Positions 44,947 through 54,408 of a DNA stretch of 64,000 nt are shown piece after piece. Source of the stretch: JANPCX01 sp050916095 (lineage in GTDB: Bacteria; Pseudomonadota; Gammaproteobacteria; Burkholderiales; Burkholderiaceae_C); the NCBI GenBank assembly GCA_050916095.1, contig CP050901.1:3472001-3536000 (forward strand). Direction: 5' to 3'. The position numbers and the translations under genes are program-made. Within the stretch, counting starts at the first letter, position 1, and every line of letters begins with the position of its first letter. The notes beneath the pieces are model-generated. The model ran no database searches. It saw only the letters and a program-made list of their open reading frames with translations, and was not told the origin of the DNA.

Positions 44947-47589
44947 ATGCAATCACCGGGTGACAAGAACAACAAGCGTGCTGATCAAGTGACAGCCGAC
45001 CTCTCCGCCCACACCCCCATGATGCAGCAGTACCTGCGCATCAAGGCCGAGCACCCGGATGCGCTCGTGTTCTACCGCATGGGTGATTTTTACGAGCTGT
45101 TTTTTGATGATGCGCGGCTCGCCAACAGTTTGCTCGACATCACGCTGACGGCACGCGGCCAAAGTGCCGGCGAGCCTGTGGTGATGGCCGGGGTGCCGGT
45201 GCAGGCGCTGGAGTCCTACCTCGCCAAGCTGATCAAACTCGGCGAAGCCGTGGCCATTTGTGAGCAAGTGGGCGACGTGGCCACCAGCAAAGGGCCGGTG
45301 GAGCGTAAGGTGGTGCGGGTGGTCACGCCGGGCACGGTAACGGACACCGAGCTGTTGTCCGACAAACGGGATGCGCTCTTGCTCGCGGTGGCCAGTCGCA
45401 CGCACAAAGGCGTCACGACACACGGTTTGGCATGGCTCGCGCTGAGCAGTGGCCAGTTGGGATTGAGTGAATGCGGTGATGCCCAACTCGGCAGTGCGCT
45501 GTCACGTTTGAACGCCGCTGAAATGTTGGTGCAGGCTGATCCATTGCCTGTGGCGGTGAACCAGTCGGGCGCGATGTTGACGCGTCGCCCGGCTTGGCAG
45601 TTCGACACCGACCTGGGTCAGCGCAAACTGTGTGAACAACTGAAAGTGGCGAGCCTGGCGGGTTTCAACGCCCACGAGCTGCCGGTGGCACATGCCGCTG
45701 CCGCAGCGCTCTTGAGTTATGCCGAACACACCCAAGGCCAGGTACTGGCCCACGTGAGTCAACTGCAGGTCGAGAAGCCCAGTGACTTACTCGATTTACC
45801 CGCCAGCACCCACCGCAATTTGGAGCTGACCCAAACCCTGAGTGGCAAAGACACCCCCACGCTGTTCTCGCTGCTGGACACTTGCGCCAGCGGCATGGGC
45901 AGCCGGGCACTTCGCCAGTGGTTGACACATCCGCAGCAGGATCGCGCCACCGCCCTGTCGCGCCACGACGCCATCGAGGTGCTGCTGATGCCGGGGTCCA
46001 CCGCCTTGAGTGCCATTCGCGAGGCGATGCGTGGCATCTCGGATGTCGAGCGTATCACCGCACGCGTGGCCCTGCGCCAGGTGCGCCCGCGTGAACTGGC
46101 CGGGCTGCGCCACACCTTGAATGCGCTGCCCAGACTGCAAGCCTTGTTGCCTTTGAACCAAGCCGCCTTGTTGGATGCGTGCGCCGCCGCGCTCACACCG
46201 CCGCCTGAGCTGCCAGCACTCTTGCAAGCCGCCATTGCCGAAGAACCTGCGGCGCTGCTGCGCGATGGTGGTGTGATTGCCACCGGCTTTGATGCCACCT
46301 TGGACGAGTTGCGTGCCATCAGCCAAAACTGTGATGCGTTTTTGCTGGACCTGGAAACCCGCGAACGTGCCCGCACGGGCATCAGCAATCTGCGGGTGCA
46401 ATTCAACAAGGTGCACGGCTTTTTCATTGAGGTCACGCAAGGCCAGGTGGACAAGGTGCCGTCCGACTACCAGCGCCGCCAAACCCTGAAGAACGCCGAG
46501 CGTTACATCACGCCTGAACTGAAAGCGTTTGAAGACAAAGCGTTGTCGGCGCAAGACCGTGCACTGGCACGCGAGAAGTTGTTGTTTGAAGGCGTGCTGA
46601 ACGACTTGATGGCGCACCTGGGCTCACTGTCGGCCCTGGCATGTTCCTTGGCCACGCTGGATGCCATCGCCGCGTTGGCCGAACGGTCGCTCACCCTGAA
46701 CTGGTGCCGCCCTCAGTTCGTGCGCGAGCCTTGCATTGATATTTCGGCGGGCCGCCACCCCGTGGTGGAAGCGCGATTGCAGGAAACCGGCGGCAGCGCG
46801 TTCATCGCCAATCACTGCCGCCTGGATGCCAAAACCAAAATGCTCATCATCACCGGCCCCAACATGGGCGGCAAGAGCACCTTCATGCGCCAGGTGGCAC
46901 TGATCGCCTTGCTGGCGGCCATGGGGTCTTATGTGCCGGCGCAGAGTTGCCGCTTGGGGCCGATTGATGCCATTCACACCCGCATTGGTGCCGCGGACGA
47001 TTTAGCCAATGCCCAGTCCACGTTCATGCTGGAGATGACAGAGGGTGCCGCGATTCTTCACAGCGCCACGGAGCATTCGCTGGTGCTGATGGATGAGATT
47101 GGGCGCGGCACGTCCACCTTTGACGGCTTGGCACTGGCCGGTTCGATTGCCACGCATTTGCACGACCGCAACCGCGCCTTCACGTTGTTTGCGACGCATT
47201 ACTTTGAACTCACCGAGTTTCCGGTGAAACACGAGCGTGCCGTCAATGTGCATGTGTCTGCGGTGGAAAGCGGCGACAGCATTGCCTTCTTGCACGACAT
47301 CACGCCGGGCCCTGCCAGTCGCAGCTACGGTGTGCAAGTGGCACGTTTGGCCGGCATGCCTTCCAGTGTTTTGCGACAAGCGCGCTCTAGTTTGGAGGCG
47401 CTTGAAGCGCAGCAGCAGTCAGGCCGTGCGCAAATTGATTTGTTCGCAGCGCCTGCAGCAGTGGCCGCGCCCGAACCATCGGCTGTAGAAACCGCCCTGG
47501 CCAAACTCAACCCGGATGCCCTTTCGCCCAAAGAGGCACTGGACAAGCTCTACCAACTCAAACAACTCTTGCAGGAGACACCGTCATGA
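44947..47589 (+). CDS. mutS: DNA mismatch repair protein MutS
   Basis: About 880 residues. Domain I carries the mismatch-contact motif YRMGDFYELFFDDA (G-x-F-Y-E). The connector and lever domains follow. The C-terminal ATPase has ITGPNMGGKSTFMRQ (Walker A), STFMLEMTE, LVLMDEIGRGTSTFDGLALA (Walker B and signature), and FATHYFELTE. It binds mispaired DNA and recruits MutL. ATG 44947 is chosen; TTG 44935 with AAGG 4 nt upstream is an alternative. The stop overlaps the Anbu start by ATGA. Confidence 0.96.
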   Translation: MQSPGDKNNKRADQVTADLSAHTPMMQQYLRIKAEHPDALVFYRMGDFYELFFDDARLANSLLDITLTARGQSAGEPVVMAGVPVQALESYLAKLIKLGEAVAICEQVGDVATSKGPVERKVVRVVTPGTVTDTELLSDKRDALLLAVASRTHKGVTTHGLAWLALSSGQLGLSECGDAQLGSALSRLNAAEMLVQADPLPVAVNQSGAMLTRRPAWQFDTDLGQRKLCEQLKVASLAGFNAHELPVAHAAAAALLSYAEHTQGQVLAHVSQLQVEKPSDLLDLPASTHRNLELTQTLSGKDTPTLFSLLDTCASGMGSRALRQWLTHPQQDRATALSRHDAIEVLLMPGSTALSAIREAMRGISDVERITARVALRQVRPRELAGLRHTLNALPRLQALLPLNQAALLDACAAALTPPPELPALLQAAIAEEPAALLRDGGVIATGFDATLDELRAISQNCDAFLLDLETRERARTGISNLRVQFNKVHGFFIEVTQGQVDKVPSDYQRRQTLKNAERYITPELKAFEDKALSAQDRALAREKLLFEGVLNDLMAHLGSLSALACSLATLDAIAALAERSLTLNWCRPQFVREPCIDISAGRHPVVEARLQETGGSAFIANHCRLDAKTKMLIITGPNMGGKSTFMRQVALIALLAAMGSYVPAQSCRLGPIDAIHTRIGAADDLANAQSTFMLEMTEGAAILHSATEHSLVLMDEIGRGTSTFDGLALAGSIATHLHDRNRAFTLFATHYFELTEFPVKHERAVNVHVSAVESGDSIAFLHDITPGPASRSYGVQVARLAGMPSSVLRQARSSLEALEAQQQSGRAQIDLFAAPAAVAAPEPSAVETALAKLNPDALSPKEALDKLYQLKQLLQETPS

Positions 47590-48416
47590 CCTATTGCGTA
47601 GGCATCAAACTGGACGCGGGCTTGGTTTTTCTGTCCGACTCACGCACCAATGCCGGCCTGGACCAGATCAGCACCTTCCGCAAAATGATGGTGTACGAGC
47701 GACCGGGCGACCGTTTCATGGTGATGCTGTCGGCCGGCAATTTGTCCATCAGCCAGTCGGTTCGGGAAATTCTGCAGGTGGAAAAGCTGCCCTCTGACAA
47801 CCCCAACGATCCCCCCATCACCATCTGGAACGCCACCAGCATGTTCGACGCGGTGCGTGTGCTGGGCAGCGCGGTGCGCCGTGTGCACGCTCAAGACGCA
47901 GCATCCCTGCAAGCGGCAGGAGTGGACTTCAATGCTTCGATGATTTTTGGTGGGCAAATTGGCGGCGAGGCGATGCGGCTCTTTTTGGTCTACTCCGCCG
48001 GCAACTTCATCGAAGCCACCAAGGAAACCTGCTACTTTCAAATTGGCGAGTCCAAATACGGCAAGCCGGTGCTGGACCGCATGATCAACCCCAGCACCCC
48101 GCTGGACGAAGCCGCCAAATGCGCCTTGGTGTCGATGGACTCCACGCTCAAATCCAACCTGTCGGTGGGCCTGCCGCTGGACTTGCTGGTTTACCAAGCC
48201 CATCAGTTGCAAACCCAGCAAATCGTTTGTCTCGACGAGAACAACCCTTACTTCCACATGATCCGCAGCACTTGGGGTCAAAGGCTGCGCCAGGTGTTCG
48301 AGTCGATTGAAGACCCGAGCTGGAACGGCGGTAACACTGCCGCGCCTTTGTGTGTCGCCTCACCGCGTTATGAAGCCATGCGCAAGGTGACACATCCTGG
48401 AGAAAAAATCGTATGA
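47586..48416 (+). CDS. Anbu: HslV/20S-like proteasome-type protease
   Basis: A 276-residue Ntn-hydrolase. The start MTYCVGIKLDAGLVFLSDSRTNAGLDQISTFRKM gives Thr1 after Met removal, Asp17 and a lysine near 32, the proteasome-type catalytic set. Anbu assembles into open rings. In most genomes it sits with a transglutaminase, an alpha-E protein and an ATP-grasp protein; here it overlaps mutS (ATGA) and pyrC (ATGA) and those partners are absent from this spot. The substrate is unknown. Confidence 0.92.
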   Translation: MTYCVGIKLDAGLVFLSDSRTNAGLDQISTFRKMMVYERPGDRFMVMLSAGNLSISQSVREILQVEKLPSDNPNDPPITIWNATSMFDAVRVLGSAVRRVHAQDAASLQAAGVDFNASMIFGGQIGGEAMRLFLVYSAGNFIEATKETCYFQIGESKYGKPVLDRMINPSTPLDEAAKCALVSMDSTLKSNLSVGLPLDLLVYQAHQLQTQQIVCLDENNPYFHMIRSTWGQRLRQVFESIEDPSWNGGNTAAPLCVASPRYEAMRKVTHPGEKIV

Positions 48417-49456
48417 GCGACAGCAACATCCTTCTTCGCATCACCCGCCCCGACGACTGGCATTTGCATGTGCGCGATGGGGTGGCCATGCAAGCCGTGG
48501 TGCCACACACCGCACGCCAGTTTGGCCGCGCCATCATCATGCCGAACTTGCGTCCGCCGGTGACCACGGCAGCCCAGGCCGTGGCTTACCGCGAACGCAT
48601 TCAAGCCGCTGTACCCGAGGGCGTGCAGTTTGAACCGTTGATGACGCTCTACCTAACGGACAACCTGCCGCCCGACGAGATCAAACGGGCCAAAGACGCG
48701 GGCGTGGTCGCCGTGAAGCTCTACCCTGCTGGTGCCACGACCAACAGCGACGCGGGTGTGACCGACCTGCGCAAAACCTACGCCACGCTAGAGGCCATGC
48801 AGCGCGAGGGACTGCTGTTTTTGCTGCACGGCGAAGTGACTGATGCGGAGATTGACCTCTTCGACCGCGAAGCCGCTTTCATCGACACCAAGTTGATCCC
48901 GCTGCGGCGCGACTTCCCGGAACTGAAAATTGTCTTCGAGCACATTACCACCCGCGAGGCGGCTCAATACGTGGCTGAAGCCGGTGACTACACCGCCGCC
49001 ACACTCACCGCACACCACCTGCTGTACAACCGCAATGCCCTCTTCACGGGCGGCATTCGGCCTCACTATTACTGCCTGCCTGTACTCAAACGCGAAACCC
49101 ACAGACTGGCATTGGTGCAAGTCGCCACCAGCGGCAGCCCGAAGTTTTTCTTGGGCACAGACAGCGCCCCACACGCCACACATTTGAAAGAACACGCCAC
49201 CGGGTGCGCAGGCTGCTACACCGCGCTGACCGCACTGGAGCTGTACGCCGAAGCGTTTGAAGCAGCCGGTGCCTTGGACAAGTTGGAAGCCTTCGCCAGC
49301 TTCCACGGGCCAGCCTTTTACGGTCTTCCGCGCAACCAGGGCACCGTGACCTTGCGCAAAGAAGCCTGGACCTTGCCTGAAGACTTGGCCTTTGGCGAAG
49401 CCAAACTCAAGCCACTGCGTGGCGGTGAGACGGTGGCTTGGCGACAGATAGATTGA
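48413..49456 (+). CDS. pyrC: Dihydroorotase
   Basis: A 347-residue zinc amidohydrolase of pyrimidine synthesis that cyclises carbamoyl aspartate. DDWHLHVRDGVAM has the H-x-H metal site; AGVVAVKLYPAGATTNS carries the carboxylated lysine; LLFLLHGEVTD, VFEHITTREAA and FLGTDSAPHATHLKE complete the metal and catalytic residues. This is the type I PyrC of E. coli length. It overlaps the Anbu gene by ATGA. Confidence 0.96.
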   Translation: MSDSNILLRITRPDDWHLHVRDGVAMQAVVPHTARQFGRAIIMPNLRPPVTTAAQAVAYRERIQAAVPEGVQFEPLMTLYLTDNLPPDEIKRAKDAGVVAVKLYPAGATTNSDAGVTDLRKTYATLEAMQREGLLFLLHGEVTDAEIDLFDREAAFIDTKLIPLRRDFPELKIVFEHITTREAAQYVAEAGDYTAATLTAHHLLYNRNALFTGGIRPHYYCLPVLKRETHRLALVQVATSGSPKFFLGTDSAPHATHLKEHATGCAGCYTALTALELYAEAFEAAGALDKLEAFASFHGPAFYGLPRNQGTVTLRKEAWTLPEDLAFGEAKLKPLRGGETVAWRQID

Positions 49457-49474
49457 ACCCCGAATGAGTGCAGG

Positions 49475-50248
49475 TTGAGTTCCCCTATCGCGCTTTGCAC
49501 ACCACCCATAGCCTGGTTGCAACCCTGGCTCGCGCCCTACCGCTTTGGTGAGCAAGCCTTAGACAAGGCCACTCAGAACGGTTTGTCCGTTGCTGACGGC
49601 TTGAACGCGCTTGACGCGAGTGGACCCCTTTCCAAACCACCGGTTCGTTTTGTTCCTTCAACTGCCCTGCCTGCGGGCGAGGCTTACGAAGCCTTCATCC
49701 ACCGCACCCAGAGCGTGCCGACCCGAGACAACCTGCATGATTTGTTCAACGGGTTGGTGTGGTGGCGATTCCCGCAGACCAAGAAGCGACTCAACGAACT
49801 GCAGGCCGCAGAGATCGCCGCCCAGGGCATCCAGCAGGTGCGTGGGCGGCTGCGCGACGCGCTGACCCTGTTCGACGAAAACGCTGCCTTGCTGCAAGCA
49901 CCAGCGGCCTTGGCGGCGGCACTGCAGCGCCGCGACTGGCGGGCGCTCTTCATCACCCACCGGTTGTTGTGGGCCGAGGCCAAGCTGACTTTGTTCGGCC
50001 ACGCGCTGATGGAAAAACTTGTCGTGCCGCGAAAAGGCATCACCGCCCATGTGTGGCTGCTGCCGCAAGGTGAAAACTTGGATGAGCTGCTGCTGCAAAG
50101 TTTGAAGCCAGAGTTACTGGCAGCAAAACCGTTTCATCCGCTGCCCGTGCTCGGCGTCCCGGGATGGTGGCCCGACAATGAAAACCTCGACTTCTACGAG
50201 GATGCAGCCGTGTTCCGCCCGCCAGTGGCACAAGCGAAAACCCCTTGA
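49475..50248 (+). CDS. DUF3025 domain-containing protein
   Basis: A 257-residue soluble protein matching the DUF3025 pattern: YEAFIHRTQSVPTRDNLHDLFNGLVWWRFPQTKKRLNELQA and LVVPRKGITAHVWLLP. Function is unknown. Starts at TTG 49475, with no earlier in-frame ATG; the ribosome site is weak, so the start is tentative. It lies 18 nt after pyrC and closes the mutS-Anbu-pyrC series. Confidence 0.85.
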   Translation: MSSPIALCTPPIAWLQPWLAPYRFGEQALDKATQNGLSVADGLNALDASGPLSKPPVRFVPSTALPAGEAYEAFIHRTQSVPTRDNLHDLFNGLVWWRFPQTKKRLNELQAAEIAAQGIQQVRGRLRDALTLFDENAALLQAPAALAAALQRRDWRALFITHRLLWAEAKLTLFGHALMEKLVVPRKGITAHVWLLPQGENLDELLLQSLKPELLAAKPFHPLPVLGVPGWWPDNENLDFYEDAAVFRPPVAQAKTP

Positions 50249-50337
50249 ATGCAAGGGCCAGGCATTGAAGTTTCGGCCTTGCCCCTAATATGTGACCTGC
50301 CGCCGTCGGGTTGCGGCTTGATTGGAGTTTGATTGCC

Positions 50338-51213
50338 ATGAAACGTGTGTTCTTATTTTTAATGACCAACCTGGCCGTGATGGTCGTACTGGGCATTGCC
50401 GCCAATTTGCTCGGCGTGAACCGCTATTTAACGGCCAACGGCTTGAACATGGCACAGTTGCTGGGGTTTGCGGCTGTGATGGGTTTTGGTGGGGCCATCA
50501 TTTCGCTCTTGATGAGCAAACCCATGGCCAAGTGGAGCACGGGTGCCCAGGTGATCAACGGTTCGCCCGACGCCACCCACCAGTGGCTGGTCAACACCGT
50601 GGCCCGTTTCGCAGACCAGGCCAAGATCGGTATGCCAGAGGTCGCCATTTTCCAAGGTGAACCCAACGCCTTCGCCACTGGCGCGTTCAAAAACTCGTCC
50701 CTGGTCGCTGTGTCTACCGGCTTGCTGCAAAGCATGAACCGCGAAGAAGTAGAAGCCGTGATTGGCCACGAGGTGGCCCACATCGCCAACGGCGACATGG
50801 TGACCATGACCTTGATCCAAGGCGTAATGAACACCTTCGTCGTATTCTTGTCGCGCGTGATCGGCTACTTTGTAGACAAGGTGGTCCTGCGCAACAACAA
50901 CGATGGCCCCGGCATCGGTTACTACATCACCACCATCGTGCTGGACATCGTATTGGGTGTGCTCGCCGCCATCATCGTGGCCTGGTTCTCGCGTCAACGC
51001 GAATACCGTGCCGACGCCGGAGCCGCCCAGCTCATGGGCCGCAAACAACCCATGATGAACGCCTTGGCGCGTTTGGGCGGCTTGCAACCAGGCGAGTTAC
51101 CGCAGGCCATGCAAGCCATGGGCATCAGCAGTAAACCCAGTGGGTTGATGGCGCTGTTTTCCAGCCACCCGCCGATTGAAGATCGGATCAGGGCGTTGCA
51201 GCAGGCGCAGTAA
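50338..51213 (+). CDS. htpX: Membrane protease HtpX
   Basis: A 291-residue inner-membrane zinc metalloprotease that removes damaged membrane proteins. Two N-terminal helices (RVFLFLMTNLAVMVVLGIAANLLG; MAQLLGFAAVMGFGGAIISLLM) come first. VEAVIGHEVAHIANGDMV is the H-E-x-x-H zinc site, and further helices include ITTIVLDIVLGVLAAIIVAWFSRQREYRADAGAAQLMG with the third ligand. The length is normal. Followed by an intrinsic terminator. Confidence 0.95.
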   Translation: MKRVFLFLMTNLAVMVVLGIAANLLGVNRYLTANGLNMAQLLGFAAVMGFGGAIISLLMSKPMAKWSTGAQVINGSPDATHQWLVNTVARFADQAKIGMPEVAIFQGEPNAFATGAFKNSSLVAVSTGLLQSMNREEVEAVIGHEVAHIANGDMVTMTLIQGVMNTFVVFLSRVIGYFVDKVVLRNNNDGPGIGYYITTIVLDIVLGVLAAIIVAWFSRQREYRADAGAAQLMGRKQPMMNALARLGGLQPGELPQAMQAMGISSKPSGLMALFSSHPPIEDRIRALQQAQ

Positions 51214-51244
51214 GACAAGCGCTGCAACAGTATCAAAACCTCTA

Positions 51245-51270
51245 AGCCACCGCTAGCCGGTGGCTTTTTT
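51245..51270 (+). terminator. Intrinsic terminator after htpX
   Basis: AGCCACCG-CTAGC-CGGTGGCT followed by TTTTTT: an 8-bp stem with a T-tract. Its last bases overlap the stop codon of the convergent glk. Confidence 0.9.
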
Positions 51271-52257
51271 ACGCCTCCACGCTGCCCAGCACCTGGGGCA
51301 GATCCAAAGCGTGTGAGGCACCGACCAAAGCCACCAGGGGTGCGTGGATGACATAACTTGGAATGCCGGCCAGGTAGTCGCTGTAGCGCCCCTTGGCTTC
51401 AAACCGCTGGCGAAAAGGCGAGCGGTGAAAGTACTTGCCCAGTGCGGGGACAATGCCACCGCCCATGTAAACACCGCCCACCGCACCCAAGGTCAAGGCC
51501 AGGTTGGAGGCGACGGTACCAAGCAAGGCGCAAAACATGGCCACCGTGTCGCAACAATGCTCATCTTGCCCTTGCAGTGCCTGTGCAGTGATTTCTGGCG
51601 CACTGAGATCTGGTGTTTGAATGCCCCGCACGGCCGCCAAGGCGCGGTTCAGCAGCACGAGGCCATGCCCGCTGAGCACACGTTCGGCGGACACATGCGG
51701 CCAGTCTTTCCACAACCAAGCGATCACAGCAGCCTCTTCGGGCGACGCCGCAGCCAAGCTGACATGGCCGCCCTCCCGGGGATGGCAAGGTGCCGATCAC
51801 CCACGGGCACCAAGGCAGATGTGCCCAGCCCCGTGCCAGGGCCTAACACTGCTTTGGGGCCTGGCCGTTGAGCACCACCACCGACTTGACGAAGTTGCCC
51901 CTCAGACAAAGAAGGAACGCCCAAAGCCAATGCGGTGAAATCGTTCACCAACAACAAACGATTCAGCGCCAGGTCTTGGGCCAACTGTTTGGCAGAAAAC
52001 GCCCAGGTGTGATTGGTCATTTGCACCCAATCACCCTGCAACGGGGTGGCGATGCCAAGGCAGGCGTGGCGCGGTCGATCGGGGATGCCATTGAGGTAAG
52101 CGTTCATCGCATCCAGCAGCTGCGGAAAATCTTGGGTCGCCAGCACGCGAAGCTGCTCGGGTGCTTGGCCCGCTGCTTGCACCACCGCAAAACGCGCGTG
52201 TGTTCCGCCCACATCGCCGACCAAACGCGGATAAGTCTGCGCAAACAACGTTGTCAT
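51269..52257 (-). pseudogene. glk: Glucokinase, frameshifted
   Basis: The 5' frame from ATG 52257 reads LVGDVGGTHARFAVV, LLLVNDFTALALGVP and AVLGPGTGLGTSALVP, the glucokinase ATP and sugar motifs. Near 51775-51784 the frame changes: the conserved GEGGHVSLAA continues only in the next frame, which ends at 51269 with ALTLGAVGGVYMGGGI. One G appears missing from a G run (CCCGGGAGGGC where CCCGGGGAGGGC would keep frame). This is either a real mutation or a homopolymer sequencing error. It lies one base after the GH15 gene, same strand, so it was meant to phosphorylate released glucose. Confidence 0.85.
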
Positions 52258-52258
52258 A

Positions 52259-54091
52259 TCAAACCGCCTCGTCCCAACGTGCGGACAGCCGCACCGCACC
52301 ATTGATGATGCCCACCATGGAGTAGGTCTGCGGGAAGTTGCCCCACAGCTCACCCGTGACCGGGTTCAAGTCCTCAGACAACAAACCCACCGGGTTGCGT
52401 GCCGCGAGCAAGGCTTCGAAACATTCGCGTGCGCGGTCCACTTCGCCGATTCGAGCCAGGGCGTCTACACGCCAGAAGGAACACACATTGAATGAGGTTT
52501 CAGGTTTACCGAAGTCGTCTTCGGCCTCATAGCGGCGCATGTGGGGGCCATCGCCCAAGGTGGCTTCCAAAGCCAATACAGTGCTGCGAAAGCGCGGGTC
52601 TTGCGGCGGCAGGAAACCCACCTCCCCCATCAGCAACACACTCGCATCCAGCGCCTGCCCGCCAAAACTCTCAACAAAACACTGGCGCTTTTCATTCCAC
52701 GTCTGCTCCAGGATCTTGGCGTGGATGGTGGCTGCACGCTGCTGCCAAAAAGCGGCGCGTGCAGGCAGGGCCAGCACCTGGGCAATTTTGGCCAGGCGGT
52801 CGCAAGCGGCCCAGCACATCAGTGACGATGAAGTGTGCACCCGTGCGCGGGTGCGCAGCTCCCACATGCCAGCGTCCGGTTGGTCGTGCAACAACCAGGC
52901 TTTCTCACCTACCAGTTCAAGCGCCGCAAAATCGCGGGCGTCACCACGGCGAAACAATCGGTGGTCGTGAAAGGCCTGGGCCGAACCGAGCACGATGTTG
53001 CCGTAAACATCGTTTTGCAAATGCTCATGCGCTTGGTTGCCCACACGCACCGGCCCCATGCCCCGGTAGCCTTCCAGGTGGGGCACGATGGACTCAGGGA
53101 GTGAGCGCTCCAGCGCAATACCATAAAGCGGCTGCACGTGGTCGCCGTGGCTGCTGCGAACCACGTCGTAAAGCCAGCGCAGATAGTCCTCCATGGTGCC
53201 CACCTCGGACAGGCTGTTCAGTGCCCGCACCACAAAGAAGGCGTCGCGCAACCAACAAAAGCGGTAGTCCCAATTGCGACCACTGTTCGGTGCCTCTGGA
53301 ATGCTCGTGGTCATGGCGGCCACGATGGCGCCGGTTTCTTCAAACTGGCAGAGTTTGAGTGTGATCGCCGAACGAATCACCGCGTCTTGCCATTGCAAAG
53401 GAAGCGCCAGGCGGCGTGTCCAGTGGCGCCAGTAGAGCGCGGTTTGTTCTTCAAACTCGCGCGCGGTTTCGTCTACGCCGCCTGCCAAGGTTTCATCGGG
53501 GCCGAGAAAAAAATTGGTCGTTGAGTTGAGTGTGAACCAAGTGCCATCGACTACATAGGTGGGTGGCGCATCCGTGGTCAGGCGCAAGGTCATTTCCGGA
53601 AAAACATACCGCAGGTGATTGCTGCCGCGTGTGATTTGCGGTGCGCTCAAGCCCCAATCGGCACGCGGGTTCACGTTAAAGCGCACCCTGGGGTGACCCT
53701 GCAATGGGCGTACGCGACGCACCAATTGGGCTGGCCTGAACACTCGCTCGCGGTGGGAAAAACGCGGCGCGAAATCCGTCACTTCAATGGCCTGGCCCGC
53801 ACTGCCAAATAAGCGGGTTTGAAGAATGGCGGTTCCGGGCAAGTAACTTTGTTCGGTGCGCACGCAGCCTTCTAACTGCACCGACATGCAGGCCTCGCGT
53901 CCGGCAGCGGGTTCGGACTGAAGTAAAGAATGAAACACGGGGTCGCCGTCGAAACGCGGCATGCAGCACCAGGAAATGGTTGCTTGCTCATCGATCAGGG
54001 CGCTGATGCAGCAATTGCCGATCAAGGCGAGATTCAAAGACGTTTTGGCCCCTGAAAGCGCTGCGTTGCCGTGCGTGGTTGGTGTACCCAT
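52259..54091 (-). CDS. Glycoside hydrolase family 15 protein (glucoamylase/trehalase-like)
   Basis: A 610-residue cytoplasmic protein. The N-terminal beta-sandwich begins LIGNCCISALIDEQATISWCCMPRFDGDPVFHSLL. The (alpha/alpha)6 barrel has SIPEAPNSGRNWDYRFCWLRDAFFVVRAL, the hallmark of GH15 trehalase-like enzymes; TSFNVCSFWRVDALARIGEVDRARECFEALL and LLSEDLNPVTGELWGNFPQTYSMVGIINGA carry the second catalytic region. Neighbours are glk downstream and otsAB divergent, so trehalose or short alpha-glucan hydrolysis to glucose is likely. No signal peptide. Confidence 0.9.
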   Translation of the reverse strand: MGTPTTHGNAALSGAKTSLNLALIGNCCISALIDEQATISWCCMPRFDGDPVFHSLLQSEPAAGREACMSVQLEGCVRTEQSYLPGTAILQTRLFGSAGQAIEVTDFAPRFSHRERVFRPAQLVRRVRPLQGHPRVRFNVNPRADWGLSAPQITRGSNHLRYVFPEMTLRLTTDAPPTYVVDGTWFTLNSTTNFFLGPDETLAGGVDETAREFEEQTALYWRHWTRRLALPLQWQDAVIRSAITLKLCQFEETGAIVAAMTTSIPEAPNSGRNWDYRFCWLRDAFFVVRALNSLSEVGTMEDYLRWLYDVVRSSHGDHVQPLYGIALERSLPESIVPHLEGYRGMGPVRVGNQAHEHLQNDVYGNIVLGSAQAFHDHRLFRRGDARDFAALELVGEKAWLLHDQPDAGMWELRTRARVHTSSSLMCWAACDRLAKIAQVLALPARAAFWQQRAATIHAKILEQTWNEKRQCFVESFGGQALDASVLLMGEVGFLPPQDPRFRSTVLALEATLGDGPHMRRYEAEDDFGKPETSFNVCSFWRVDALARIGEVDRARECFEALLAARNPVGLLSEDLNPVTGELWGNFPQTYSMVGIINGAVRLSARWDEAV

Positions 54092-54277
54092 GGTTTCACT
54101 TTGTCTCTCTTCTGGAGCAACTTCGATACGAATGCAGCGGGTTGTGCCGCCAAGATGCGACTTGTCTCACGATCCCTCAATCCATCCTATCTCGCAGACT
54201 CCACAAACACCAACAACAAGCGGTAACCAAACCTCGACCTGTCCTATTGAGGTTTCCGAAAAATATGGCACCCCCAC

Positions 54278-54345
54278 ACCGTTCGGGCTGAGCTTGTCGA
54301 AGCCCGGGATTCACGCGCTACCCTGCGACGAGCTCAGGGCGAACG
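54278..54345. repeat. Dispersed palindromic repeat hairpin
   Basis: CCGTTCGGGCTGAGCTTGTC... at 54278-54301 pairs with CTGCGACGAGCTCAGGGCGA... at 54322-54345. It lies in the 317-bp divergent promoter region between the GH15 and otsA genes, where I see no other feature. Confidence 0.82.
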
Positions 54346-54408
54346 GTGGAGCCTTCATCAGATGGAGGCAACAGGGAACAGTTGCATCAAAGAACACCGC
54401 CCGGCCCC

